From NCBI GenBank assembly GCA_948567375.1, contig OX419756.1:57364333-57428332 (forward strand): DNA of 64,000 bases, written 5' to 3'. This document shows, piece after piece, positions 1-10,870 of the stretch (its first letter is position 1; each line of letters begins with the position of its first letter). The notes under the pieces are model-generated. The model worked only from the letters and a program-made list of their open reading frames with translations. It was not told the DNA's origin and made no database searches. Origin of the DNA: Lunularia cruciata. Its lineage: Eukaryota > Streptophyta > Marchantiopsida > Lunulariales > Lunulariaceae. The position numbers and the translations under genes were made by a program.

Positions 1-569
1 CTATACATATGATTTAAAGGTGAGAATTGGTTTGGTAACATCTAGAAGGATATTACGCATGATGGACTAAACAGATCAGAAAGAGGTATCACCAAAAGGG
101 GACTTCTACTAATAGAGTAGGAACCAAAATATGCTTGAAATCCTTGAAGGCAATTTAGGAGGCCTAAACGGATGAATTAGGCCTTGAAAATATGCAGATT
201 CCACCCCTCCCCCCCAACAAAGGAAAGGTTGGCCTTCCCTCCCCCGTGGTTTGTCTCGTCAAGAGCTTTCCAAGAGTACCTTATGTGATTCTTAGACTCC
301 TACAAGAAGATTCACTAAAAGATTCCCTCTAGTCAAAGCTTGTTTGACCAACCAGATAGGACCTAGACCAACATGTCACCCATCCAAGTAAGTAATCCAA
401 GGGTGGAGCTTGCTGACATGTCACCTATCTATGTGTCTAATCCTATGGTGGAGCTTCTTGAGGAGATCCTCTTTGTTTATATAATAAAGAGAAGGTGCTC
501 CTATGGGGCACCAAATGTTGAGTGGGTAATTTGTGTTTCTCTCTCTTCTCTTGTCCTCGGAGTATTACA
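1..569 (+). repeat. 5' LTR of family A element (partial)
   Basis: Matches 5857-6419 almost end to end and finishes in ATTACA just before the primer site. Comparison with the complete 3' LTR shows that about 169 bases of its left end lie outside the window. A TATA-like run (TATATAATAAAG) sits near 478, some 90 bases before the LTR end, as expected for the element's own promoter. Confidence 0.92.
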
Positions 570-570
570 A

Positions 571-588
571 TGGTATCATAGCGAGTGT
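571..588 (+). other. Primer binding site, tRNA-Met type (degenerate)
   Basis: TGGTATCATAGCGAG follows the LTR end after one base. It resembles the plant initiator-tRNA-Met primer site TGGTATCAGAGC used by many LTR elements to start minus-strand synthesis. Confidence 0.75.
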
Positions 589-649
589 CTTAGTCCAAGA
601 GAGTGGATCACTCCTCTTAGAAGAGCACGAACTCCTGAAATTGAGTAAT

Positions 650-2290
650 TTGAGATGGAGAACATAGAGTAGTTGCTAGACTTAGAAAGGACTTTAGAGA
701 GCGGACGAGATGGATGCACCGAGAGGACAATTTCCTGCACCTAGCTTTCCATTCCCAAATCCATTCCACATCAAGGTTATGTACATCCATCGTGAGCAAA
801 TGAGGGTATTGCTAGTTTATCACTTTGGCACAGAATTCATGGACAGGGTGATGAACTCACCAAACTAGGTGATTCTACCTGTGGTGATATATAACAAAGA
901 GTGGGATTTGACAATCTACATTCTACTATGATGATATGGATGTGAATGTCACAAATCCTCTCCCTTTCAACACTCAAGTAGAAATCCGTTATGTAGTGAG
1001 ATAGAAAGGGATGTTTAGAGATTTTGTGGTTAGAAATTTTGGCGAGGAGTATTATCAACAAGTGATAGCTTCTGAGGTCCCAATGGTAGTTCCGATAGTT
1101 CATGCGCTTTCCAGAGTGAGCATATTGACTATGTATTGAAGTAGACATTAGCAATTGAGTGTTGCAAGAACCATGGATCCGCAATTGCAAGAGCTCGAGC
1201 AAGGAATGCAAGGGATGTTGAATGAATTTTGAGAGATTAAGAGACCATGGAGACATTACAAAGTCAAGTGCAGATCCTCAGGAACGATCAAGCCATGCAA
1301 GAAGAAAAGCCGTCTCAAAACCCAGTTCCTACGACTAAAGTACTTGGAGAGGCACTTGTGCTTGTGAACCCTATCAACAATGAAGTCACATTGCTACTCC
1401 GGATGAAGAAGACCTACAACATTGAGCCTTACAAGGGTAGCATATGATAGGTGTAGTGGAAAATTGGATCTTGAGAATGAATCAATATTTCCGATTGTTC
1501 TAAATAGAGATCACAAAGCATGTTGTAGGCGTGTTTGCATGTGGATACTTGACCGATAAAGCCCTCACATGGTATGATGCTTGGGAATGATCCATGTTGG
1601 CAGAGAGAAGAGAGGTCACGTGGACATCAATGCAAGAAGGATTGTTGAAGAATTTCCAATCAGTGAATTCTGTGCAAATAGCTCGAACTCAACTATGGGG
1701 ATTGAGATAGAATAACAACGTACATGAGTATGTGGAGGCATTTCTAGATCTCCAAGTTGCAATAACCGACATGAGTCCAGCAAAGGCTCTCGACAATTTC
1801 AAACGAGGGTTAAAGGAGCGGATTTGCCAAGAAGTCATGGTGCAAAATCCTCGCATAGTATTTGAAGCCATTGCTTGGGCATAGAGAATAGCAGGAGCAT
1901 TGGGTGGAGGTGAAGGAGTAGTTCCACCTCAACATTATCGGGTAGAAATGCCACACATGGGTGGACCCATACCGATGGAATTGGGCAACCTTTGATTTCA
2001 AGATCGAGGAGCATGACCACTTCAAGGGGAGCGTGGACGGGTAGAAGAACAAAGAGATGGAGTCTCACAAGGAGAAGGAACTCAAAGAGAACAACACCGT
2101 TGTTACAATTGTGGCCGTATTGGGCATATCTACCAATTGTCACACTCGTTTCCCTAATGCCCTTGGCCTTCATACAAGCGATCTTTGAACAACATAGAGA
2201 GGCGCATTCAAGAGGAGGAGGTGGAAAACACTTTGGAAAACAAAGATCACCAGTAAATGTACCTCGTGGCCTTACTGGCTGAATAAGGAA
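650..2290 (+). pseudogene. gag region of family A
   Basis: This stretch sits between primer site and protease, where the structural polyprotein of a Ty3/gypsy element is expected. A short helical-looking segment begins at 1247. A CCHC zinc-knuckle-like motif lies near 2100-2145 (Cys-Tyr-Asn-Cys-Gly, Gly-His, then Ser-His). The knuckle binds the packaged RNA in this family. Further capsid domain boundaries cannot be drawn by eye. The region is a fossil with several interruptions. Confidence 0.7.
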
Positions 2291-2319
2291 GAAGAGAAGT
2301 GAGGGAAGGAAGAAGACTA

Positions 2320-4300
2320 ATGTGCAAAGATCCCGAAAGGCAACCTCACAATTGATTGTTGTAAATGGAGTCCTAGAAGGCAATCAAGTGAGAGTATTAA
2401 TTGATCCGGGAGCAACAAAGAATTTCTTATCTTGCTCTATTGCAATAAGATTGGGAATGGATCTAGAGAGAGATGGGAGTGAAGAAGTAGAGTTACCTAA
2501 CGGGCAAACAAAGAGGATTGAATCATTACCTAAACGGGTCACATCTCTATAGGAGAATACCAGGAAGCAATTGAGTGGTGAGTGATACAATTAGCTCGTT
2601 ATGATGCAATCTTAAGCATGCCATGGATGGAGCATTACAACCCTATGGTAGATTGGAGGAAGAAAGTAGTGAGAACCGACCAATGATCAATCATTGGGGT
2701 TAAAGAAAAATCACCCAAGCATGATCTGCCTCTATATGTCATAGGGACGACAACTGTCTATAAGACCAATAGATGTTTCATGGGTCTAATAAGAGAAGTC
2801 CACAGTGCACAACTCGATGGAAAATTTCCTGAGAAATTGAAGGCTGTGGTGGATGAATTTCAAGATGTCTTTCCCAATGATCTACCCTCAAGATTACCAC
2901 CAAAAAGGAGAGTAGATCATAAAATTGAGACACTCCCAAGGAAGACACCTCCTTGTAAGGCCTCATATCGTCTATCATCTCATGAGTTGGAGGAGTAAGA
3001 CTCAAATTGAGGAGATGTTGCAAAAGGGGTTCATCCAACCTAGCATATCACCACATGGGGCTCTTATCTTGTTTGTGAAGAAGAAGGATGGTACAATGCG
3101 CATGTGCATTGACTATCAAGGTCTCAATCAGCAAACAGTGAAGAAAAAATACCCCTTACCTTGCATGGATGACCTGTTTGATCAACTCCATGGAGCGAGA
3201 TACTTCACCAAATTGGACTTGTGGAGTGGTTACAATCAAATCCAAATTGTAGAGGAGGATGTGTACAAAATTGCCTTTCAAACCAAGTATGGCTACTTCG
3301 AGTATCTTGTGATGCCTTTTGGCCTCACCAATGCACTTGTCACTTTCATGAGTCTAATGAATGACATATTTTCTCCATACTTAGATAAGTCTGTTATCGT
3401 CTTCTTAGATGATATCTTAGTGTACAGTAGCACAATGACAGAACACAAACAACATCTACGAGAGGTCTTCCAGATTCTAAGACAGAATCACTTGTATGCC
3501 AAAATCTCAAAGTGCAAGTTTGGCAAGTCTGAAGTAGACTATTTGGGGCATAGAGTAAGTGCAGATGGCATTCAAGTATTGACGGATAAAATAGAGGTCA
3601 TTCAAAAATGGAGTTCCCTAGAAGATAAGACTCAACTCAAGAGATTCTTGGGGTTGACGGGATGCTATCGTAGATTTGTCAAGGAATTCTCCAAGGTTGC
3701 ACAGCCATTAACAACACTACTTGGCAAGGGAAAGAAGTGGACATAGGGAACCGCACAAGAGTTGGCCTTTCAAGAATTGAAAGTTGCCTTGCTACATGCA
3801 CCAATCTTGAAGTGGTATGACCCAAAACGTCCAATCAAGTTGGCTATAGATGCATCAGGCATAGCAATGGGAGCAGTCCTACAACAAGAGTGGCATGACA
3901 AATGGCATTTAATTACATACTTCTCTTGAAAGTTGTTATCGGCAGAGTGCAACTACCACACCACAGAACAAGAAGAGTTGGCCATTGTTATGGCAACCAA
4001 GCATTGAAAGCACTATCTGGGCAAGAAGGCATTAGTAGAGACAGACCACAAACCTCTAGTCTACCTTGAGACGCAAAAGGATCTATCTCGTTGCCAGATT
4101 TGGTGGGCAGAGTGGCAACAATGCTTCAACAAGACAATCACCTACATGGAAGGGAGGAAGCAACTTGCAGATGCATTCACCTACATGCAAATGGAAAACA
4201 ACTTGGTGGTAGGGGTTAAGATTATCCCTAAATTCTGGCCAGAGATTCTGGTTGCTACAAAAAATGATCCACAGATTGTAGAAGCACAATCATCCAAAGG
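2320..4300 (+). pseudogene. pol of family A: protease, reverse transcriptase, RNase H
   Basis: The aspartic protease is marked by the D-x-G-A active-site region at 2403 in the context VLIDPGATKNF. Reverse transcriptase follows from about 2830 to 3750, with [26 protein letters not shown] and the catalytic FLDDILVYS box at 3402. RNase H lies at about 3750-4150, ending near the tether region before the integrase. Order and motifs are those of Ty3/gypsy. This is a broken fossil and codes for no full-length product here. Confidence 0.93.
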
Positions 4301-4389
4301 CGTCACTAGTACCAAGGACTCACCTTTTGTGATGGCAGATTATGGATCCCAAATGTCCCAGAATTATGCACCATCATTCTAGCGGAATG

Positions 4390-5675
4390 TCATGATTTGG
4401 CCATTGCAGTTCATGTCGAAGTGGACAAGATCTTGGATGTAATCCAATGCCATTACTATTGGCCTAAGATGAGCAACGACGTGATGGACTACGTGCGCAA
4501 CTGCCTACTTTGTCAACAAAACAAAGCTTCTAATCAAGCTCTTGTAGGGTTCCTTCAACCTCTCTTCACGCCTACCCAACGTTGGGAACAAGTGAGTATG
4601 GATCTCGTCTGTGAATTATCCAAGATCACCTCATGGTTTGACTCCATTGTGGTCTTTGTGGACCGGCTTAGCAAAATGATTCATGTACACCCTACCACCA
4701 AGGATGTGACTACTCCACAACTAGCTCAATTATACTTAGATGCAGTCTTCTCTCACCATGGCTTGTCTAGAGTACTTATCACTGATAGAGGTACTCAATT
4801 CACCAGTTTGTTTTGGCAAACACTCTTTGGTTTCTTCAAAACCAAGTTGGCCATGTCCATAGCGTACCACCCAAAAACAAATGGCCATACAGAGCGGGCT
4901 AATTGCACGATTGAAGACATGTTACGCGGCTTCACCTTAGAAGAGCAAGAGAGGTGGGACACCCTACTCCCGTTGGTAGAATTTGCTTACAACAATTCAA
5001 TGAATGCATCCACCCAAGTCACTCCGTTCTTCCTCATGTATGGTGAGCATCCGTTCACACCTTCTAGCTTGATGAAGATCCGTCCAATGGCTTCCAAGGT
5101 TGATGCAGCCAACATGTTTGTTTCTAGAATCCAACAAGGTGTGGAGAGCGCCAAGCACAAATTACAGATTGCACAAAATTGATAGAAGCAGTATGTTGAC
5201 GCATACCGTAGGCACATGGAGTTCAATGTTGGGAATCAAGTGTGGCCATCAACAACCAACCTTACATTAGTTGGATCTCGTAAGCTCATACCTCATTTTA
5301 TTGGGCCTTTCTTGATTCTTTGTTGCGTTGGCATTGTGGCCTATCACCTTGAGCTACCACCACACATGAAGATCCATCTTGTGTTCCATGTTTCCTTACT
5401 ACGTTGATATGCTCCCTGCTTGGGCCAGGGTCATTCCACCCAAGATATTTGACCTTGTCCGACACTCATTGATGGCACCAAGGAATATGAAGTGGAGCGT
5501 ATTCTCCAAAAATGCATGCGTGGTACTTGCCATCCACGGGTGGACTATCTAGTTCAATGGAAAGGTCACTCCCTCTATGAAGCAACCTGGGAGCCCGCTA
5601 CCAATTTGACACATGCACCGGTGTTGGTGCAAGCATTTGAGCAACAGTTGCACAACGAGGACATTGCGTCTTAAA
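4390..5675 (+). pseudogene. Integrase and chromodomain of family A
   Basis: The integrase starts with the end of a zinc-binding HHCC domain (VRNCLLCQQNKA, about 4485). The catalytic core has its first acid in SMDLVCEL, its second in ITDRGTQFTS near 4780, and its glutamate in GHTERANCTIEDM near 4885. A GPF-type C-terminal module lies near 5300. A chromodomain (VDYLVQWKGHSLYEATWEPA, about 5537-5596) closes the region. Chromodomains bind modified histone tails, and in chromoviruses they are thought to guide insertion into heterochromatin. The stretch is partly open but broken. Confidence 0.92.
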
Positions 5676-5687
5676 AGGAGGGAGGTC
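5673..5687 (+). other. Polypurine tract of family A
   Basis: A purine-rich run (AAAAGGAGGGAGG) lies directly before the 3' LTR, the usual plus-strand primer position. Confidence 0.8.
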
Positions 5688-6419
5688 TATAATACCAAGA
5701 GCTAGCCATATGATCTAGATGTGAAATTCAGTTTGATAACATCTAGAATGATGTTATACATGATGGTCAAATAGATCAGATAGATGTATCACCAAAAGAG
5801 TACTTCTACTAATAGAGCAGAAACCAAAATAGACTTGAGAACCTTAGAACCAATAGCTATACATATGATTTAAAGGTGAGAATTGGTTTGGTAACATTTG
5901 GAAGGATATTACGCATGATGGACTAAATAGATCAGAAAGAGGTATCACCACAAGGAGACTTCTACTAATAGAGTAGGAACCAAAATATGTCTGAAATCTT
6001 GGAAGGCAATTTTGGAGGCCTAAGCGGATGAATTAGGCCTTGAAAATGTGCAGATTCCCCCCCAACAAAGGGAAAGTTTGCCTTCCCTCCCCCGTGGTTT
6101 ATCTTGTTGAGAGCTTTTTAATAGTACCTTACGTGATTCTCAGAATCCTACATGAAGATTCACTAAAAGATTCCCTCTAGTCAAAGCTTGTTTGACCAAC
6201 TAGATAGGACCTAGACGGACATGTCACCCATCCAAGTAAGTAATCCAAGGGTGGAGCTTGCTGACATGTAACCTATTTGTGTGCCTAATCCTATGGTGGA
6301 GCTTCCTTGGAGGAGATCCTCTTTGTTTATATAATAAAGAGAAGGTGCTCCTTTGGGACACCGAATGTTGAGTGGGTAATTTGTGTTTCTCTCTCTTCTC
6401 TTGTCCTCGGAGTATTACA
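5688..6419 (+). repeat. 3' LTR of family A, complete, 732 bp
   Basis: Starts TATAATACC (TGTAATACC in other copies) and ends ATTACA. The boundaries agree with two solo LTRs of the same family in this window, which are framed by target duplications. A TATA-like box lies at 6328. It contains an internal tandem duplication near its left end. Confidence 0.93.
5700..6010 (+). repeat. 155-bp tandem duplication inside the family A LTR
   Basis: Two units, 5700-5854 and 5855-6010, align along their whole length. Both run from AGCTA...CATATGAT through a shared ACTTCTACTAATAGAG block to a CAAT end. They differ at perhaps a fifth to a quarter of sites, so the duplication is older than this copy. The 5' LTR starts inside the second unit at the window edge. 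Confidence 0.88.
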
Positions 6420-6769
6420 CTAATTCATCCGTTTAGGCCTCCGAAATTGCCTTCAAAGATTTCAAGCATATTTTGGTTCCTACTCTATTAGTAGAAGTCC
6501 TCTTTTAGTGATACCTCTTTCTGATCTGTTTAGTCCATCATGTGTAACATCCTTCCAGATGTTACCAAACCAATCCTCACCTTTAAATCATATGTTTAGC
6601 TATTGGTTCTAAGGTTCTCAAGTCTATTTTGGTTTTTGCTCTATTAATAGAAATACTCTTTTGGTGAGACTTCTATCTGATCTATTTTGACCATCATGTA
6701 TAACATCATTCTAGATGTTACCAAACCAAATTTCACGTCTAGATCATATGGCTAGCTCGTGGTATTACA
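6420..6769 (-). repeat. Inverted partial family A LTR
   Basis: The reverse complement of this stretch matches the first half of the family A LTR, including both duplicated units, and ends at 6769 with the LTR terminus (GGTATTACA). It begins abruptly in mid-LTR exactly where the 3' LTR of the full element stops. This is what an insertion of that element into an older, opposite LTR of its own family would leave. Confidence 0.9.
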
Positions 6770-7690
6770 TTCACTAGTAAACTATGCATAATGGTAAACG
6801 TTAGTGTTGTGCCGCATTGCTTTTCTGAAGTATGTATGCTTGTACACTTAGGCATTATTTCTATTTCTTGAACCAAACTGATTGCAAAAATGGACCGTAC
6901 AAATGAATACACAAGGTGTTTAAATTTGGAGTTAAAAGTGTGAATATATAAAAGCGTAATGTCTAAATATTATTAAATGTTTGCTTCTTTTTTATCTTTG
7001 AAGATACGACAGGGTGCCAAGAGCATAGGACTTGAGGATGACAAAATTGTTCCTAGTAAATTGAAGTATAATTAACTTAAAGAACATTTAATTTGGAAAA
7101 CTTCATGAGAGAGTAACATAGGGTAGGGGGAGAGATAAGAGAAAATAGAGTTTAGAATTTTTAAGGCTCACCCACATATATCACATGAATCACATGAGTA
7201 AATAGTTGATTCTATTTATTTTTCAATTTTGGTTCTGTCCATACCTAGATTGAAAGCTATGCAGAATTGCATGGAAAGTTATGAATATGTTTAGATTTTT
7301 TAGTATTTAGAGTGATTATTTCACATTGAGAGTGTAGGTCTAGAATTTTAAATTCTAATCTCTTTGTATTCATGATCTAGTTCCATGGGAACTTAGTTTT
7401 AAATTTTTTAATGAGAATTGAAAGTTAAAAGAGTTTGTAATTTTTACTCTTTGGAGAGATAGCATTTACTCATGTGACTTTGGATTAGATGGATTGTGAT
7501 TTTGTAAGTATGGGAGATATGAAGAGGAATATCATGTGTTACTATCATTATTTTTGTGCTAGCCATGGCTACAGTTGCCCATGTGAGGCCGCCTAGAGTA
7601 GCTCAAGATACACCATGCCTAGTTTATCACCGACTCTTTACCTCCTAAGAGATAAAGACCCATATAGGAAGTATACACAAGGACTATGAT
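6770..7690. other. Gene-free AT-rich stretch
   Basis: No open frame, motif or clear repeat seen. The last 130 bases may already belong to the LINE-like element that follows. Confidence 0.6.
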
Positions 7691-8429
7691 TGAACCACTT
7701 GGGATGCTTGAGTAAGTCAAGCAACCACATTGATATCATTGACATTCAAGATTACACATGCTTCCTATATGCCTTTGTTGATCATTTTGAGGATATCAAT
7801 CAAGTCTTGGAAGTGGTTAGCATCTCAAGTGTGTTGTATTTTGGGGTTATTTGAGACTATTTTCCATATCCATGTCTATTGCATAGGCTACTCCGTACAC
7901 TCCATGATAAAGCTACATAGGATTTTCACTTACCACTTGATCATTTGGCATCTGATCCCTTGGATGAGTTAGCATGGTTTTCTTATGCCTCTTACCCCCT
8001 CGATGGTGTCTTCGTTACGCTAGAGGAGGATATGCGAGGCATAGAGAGGTTGTTGCTAGATTTTGTTGATTTTGAGTGGGAGATTGGGCTACTCTAAATG
8101 AGGAATCTATTATGGCTACATGTTTTAGGAGACAAGTATTGCCACATGATACCATAGAGTCCACTCAATTACAACTATGTAAGACACTAAGTTAGGTGGG
8201 AGAGTTTAGTAGAGCAGCATGAGCACTACAGCCTTTGTCTATTGCTAATCTCATTGATGAAACTATCTCTTCTCTATGCTCACTACATCCTTTGGAAGGA
8301 GAAGGAGTACCATTAGAGGTCTTAGATTATTGTCCTAAGTAGCTTTATATCTTGATAAGTCACTTTTTGCACAAGCGTTGTGCATTGCTCTTGCCTCTCC
8401 TCACGAGGCTTGTTAGGGATGGTATATAA

Positions 8430-9480
8430 GCATCTTAGAGATTGCTTTCAAGCAAATGATCTATTGAGTGGATTTCCTAAGTTGTTTCAAGTGGCTATAG
8501 CAATAGAAAGGGGAGATATCCCTATGTTAGTTAGTTGGGTCTTGTGATGGAGAAGGACACATGGAGCATAGACCACTTGCTACTAGAGAGATCCTTTTGC
8601 GCTTGGTTAGCCTCACAATTGTCTTTCAATATCATTCCACTTTTGATAACACCTCAATCCACATCATTATGGAGTAGCTACACCTATTGGTTGTGAGACT
8701 ATATCTTTAGGCATCATGGCACTCCTAGATATCCATCTAGAGTAGGTCATCCTATGTGTAGATGTTTAGAATGCTTTTAATAGCATCTCTTGAGCATCCA
8801 TCTTTAGAGAGCTCCGGGAGGTTGGTGGATCCTTTGCAAGTCTTATTCCTTTTGTACGGTCATTTTATGGCTCTCTTGCTTCCCTTTACTATCCGTATGG
8901 TTGGTCACAAGAGGGAGTCACCATCTTGGAATCAATGTTGATACACAATAGGGAAATCCTTTAGGGAGATCTTTATTTGCCATGGCTCACTTTAGAGCTC
9001 TCTTATCTACTACCTTGGCCATGCTAGGTTGTGTATTTTGTTCCTTGGAAAATGATACATACATCATGGGCCCCGTAGATCAGATTAGACAAGCCTTTGA
9101 TCACTTGACTACTAAGCTACATCTTGTAGGCTTGAGAGTCAAGGTGTCAAAGTGCAAAAGATAGTCCCCTTCAAGTATCCTTCCTCACCTTGAGCTTCCA
9201 AAGGGGTGTATCACATCTACAAATGGATTATGTACTTGGAGTGCCAATAGGATCCAAAGGTTTTGTCACATGCTTCTTAGATGTTGCCCTTGTAGAAGAT
9301 ATTCTCCATATGGATGACCTTCCTCTATTAGGAGATCAGTTGGTAGCACTTTTTATACTCTCCTTGAGCATTACCATTGACAAACTTACCTCCTAAAATT
9401 CCCCTTTCCTTGATCTTCCTAACATGTTTGAGAGCTTTTGGTAGGAGGATTATTGGAGTCTTTGGTGATATCATCAAATC
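8430..9480 (+). pseudogene. Reverse transcriptase of LINE-like element, copy 1
   Basis: Recognisable pieces in order: LLSGFPKLFQVAIAIERGDIP near 8460; a motif A-like LCVDV.NAFNSIS near 8755; a region before motif B with IFRELREVGGSFASLIPF near 8810; AHFRALLSTTLAM at 8985; and a motif C region where the usual Ala-Asp-Asp-Thr is now LENDTYIMGP near 9045. A thumb-like stretch follows with DHLTTKLHLVGLRVKVSKC and LGVPIGSKGF (about 9235). The D-D pair of motif C has lost its first acid (N-D). Frames change several times, for example between 9164 and 9190. In life this enzyme would copy element RNA at a nicked target. Confidence 0.72.
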
Positions 9481-9989
9481 ATAAAAATTTGAGTGTATGA
9501 TAGGAGACTTGTCACATAGAAAGACATCTTTACCAGTCTCATGTGGAGGGGTAGGCTATGGAGAAGGTGCCATCTATGGAGAAGATGGCACCTATAGCAT
9601 TTTTGGTAGTTAGGCTCTCTTGGCACCCTTACTTTCCTTCTATTTTTTAGTTGTTGATATGCCAATTTTGGAGACATATGTGTATGATATGAAAGAAATA
9701 TTCTTTCTCTCTAGATCTTACTGTGGCAAAAAAAGAGATGGTCTATCCTCTTGGGCATGGGAGGGCCTTCCATCCTTTGCTTCACTGCCATCAAATAGGA
9801 CCAAACATTTGTAGTCCTCCTTGATAGAGTAACATTGTTACCATACACTACATTCTCTCTTAGTTGACCCATCCATTCCTTGGGCCACTAGAGCACAGCT
9901 TTGCTCTTGCTCTAGCAAGGATTCAGACTCTTGGATCCTAGCTTGACCATGCATCAGGGCATTCCAACTTGCACCAACTAATTTCTCTA

Positions 9990-10240
9990 CAATGATGAGG
10001 TTCCACCTAGGTTTGGTCCACCCATTTGCATCTTCGTTACTCACTTGTGAGTGTGGTTCTACACTAGATGATGCAATAGTCAATATGACACAATGTTCTT
10101 TTGGAGGACAAAGGATATCTTCCCATGATGTCATTAGGGATATGGTGTTTGTTATGGCACAAGAGATTGGATACCTTGCTTGGAGGAAGTGCTTGTATGC
10201 TTTGCAAACGACATGTGTTAGAGCAAACTTATAATGATCC
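9990..10240 (+). pseudogene. C-terminal Cys/His-rich tail of LINE-like element, copy 1
   Basis: An open stretch of about 80 codons holds Cys-Glu-Cys, an Asp-rich turn, NMTQCSFGGQRISSHDVIRD and a helical end. The C-x-C...C...H spacing suggests a zinc-binding tail as in many LINE ORF2 proteins, but I do not recognise the exact fold. The same stretch occurs in inverted form at about 49.7-49.9 kb. Confidence 0.55.
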
Positions 10241-10870
10241 AAGATGATCAAGTGAGAGTGGAAAATGTTATGGTTATAGACCCTATGCATGATGTAATTC
10301 TGGAAGGAGTGATTTCTCATTACCCTAAATGGGTGGCAAGCAGAATAATAGCATGCAAGGTCTCCAAGTATAGGTGTATGTAGCAAGGTCACCTCTTTGT
10401 TCCTCTATCCTTAGAGTTGTATGGAGCAATGAACACAATGTGCAACACATTTTTCAAGGAGTGTATGAGAGCCTATCATATTAGACAACATGGAGTACTA
10501 CTCTCACTCTCATACTTTGTAGCATAATTTAGACAATGTGTCTCCATCACTCTTTAGAGCATTGACCGGTGCAATTTGTAAGAGAGCAATCACACTAGGT
10601 GATACTTCTTCAAATGCTCTAGTATTAGATCTCTAGTATCTAGTATATGCTCTAGTTTATAGACCTTAAGACTTGCATAGCTTGGATATTTTAGGTGTAG
10701 TAGGGAAAAAATTTCATATCAATACTGTTGGGACCTATCCTCATTTTACCTCTTTTGTCTCACCCTCTTATAGTTGATAAGGTTCCCCATCATCTATACA
10801 AGAGAGAGACAACTATACCCATCCTTTGTGTTTGCTATGTGGTGGCCTTTTCACTCTTTATATACTCTCA

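Larger units (their letters stand above)
1..6419 (+). mobile_element. Family A Ty3/gypsy chromovirus, 5' edge cut by the window
   Basis: The stretch has the full order of a Ty3/gypsy element: LTR, tRNA-Met-like primer site, gag with zinc knuckle, aspartic protease, reverse transcriptase, RNase H, integrase, chromodomain, polypurine tract and LTR. A chromodomain after the integrase core places it among chromoviruses, whose integrases are known to steer insertion toward marked chromatin. It is a fossil with more than ten interruptions of its coding frames. By eye the two LTRs differ at roughly 4 to 8 percent of sites, mostly transitions. With an assumed slow clock near 1e-9 per site per year that means tens of millions of years. 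The first part of the 5' LTR lies outside the window. Confidence 0.93.
7700..10870 (+). mobile_element. LINE-like (non-LTR) retroelement, copy 1
   Basis: A decayed coding stretch with a non-LTR-type reverse transcriptase, followed by a cysteine/histidine-rich tail. An inverted relative lies at about 49.09-51.66 kb. The two match through the RT, the tail and a 3' stretch that includes TTTTACCTCTTTTGTCTC near 10750. No LTRs flank it. The exact ends and any target duplication are unclear. The clade cannot be settled by eye. The element is dead, with many stops and frameshifts. Confidence 0.75.

Noticed and set aside
837-1256. 139-codon - strand open frame
   Set aside because: Shadow of the family A gag region on the + strand.
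9838-10392. 184-codon - strand open frame
   Set aside because: Lies opposite the LINE-like Cys/His tail, which has the recognisable motif on the + strand.
10720-10870. Possible LTR start (TGTTGGGACC) after the first LINE-like copy
   Set aside because: The inverted copy at 49.1 kb carries related sequence at the same place, so this is the 3' region of the LINE-like element.
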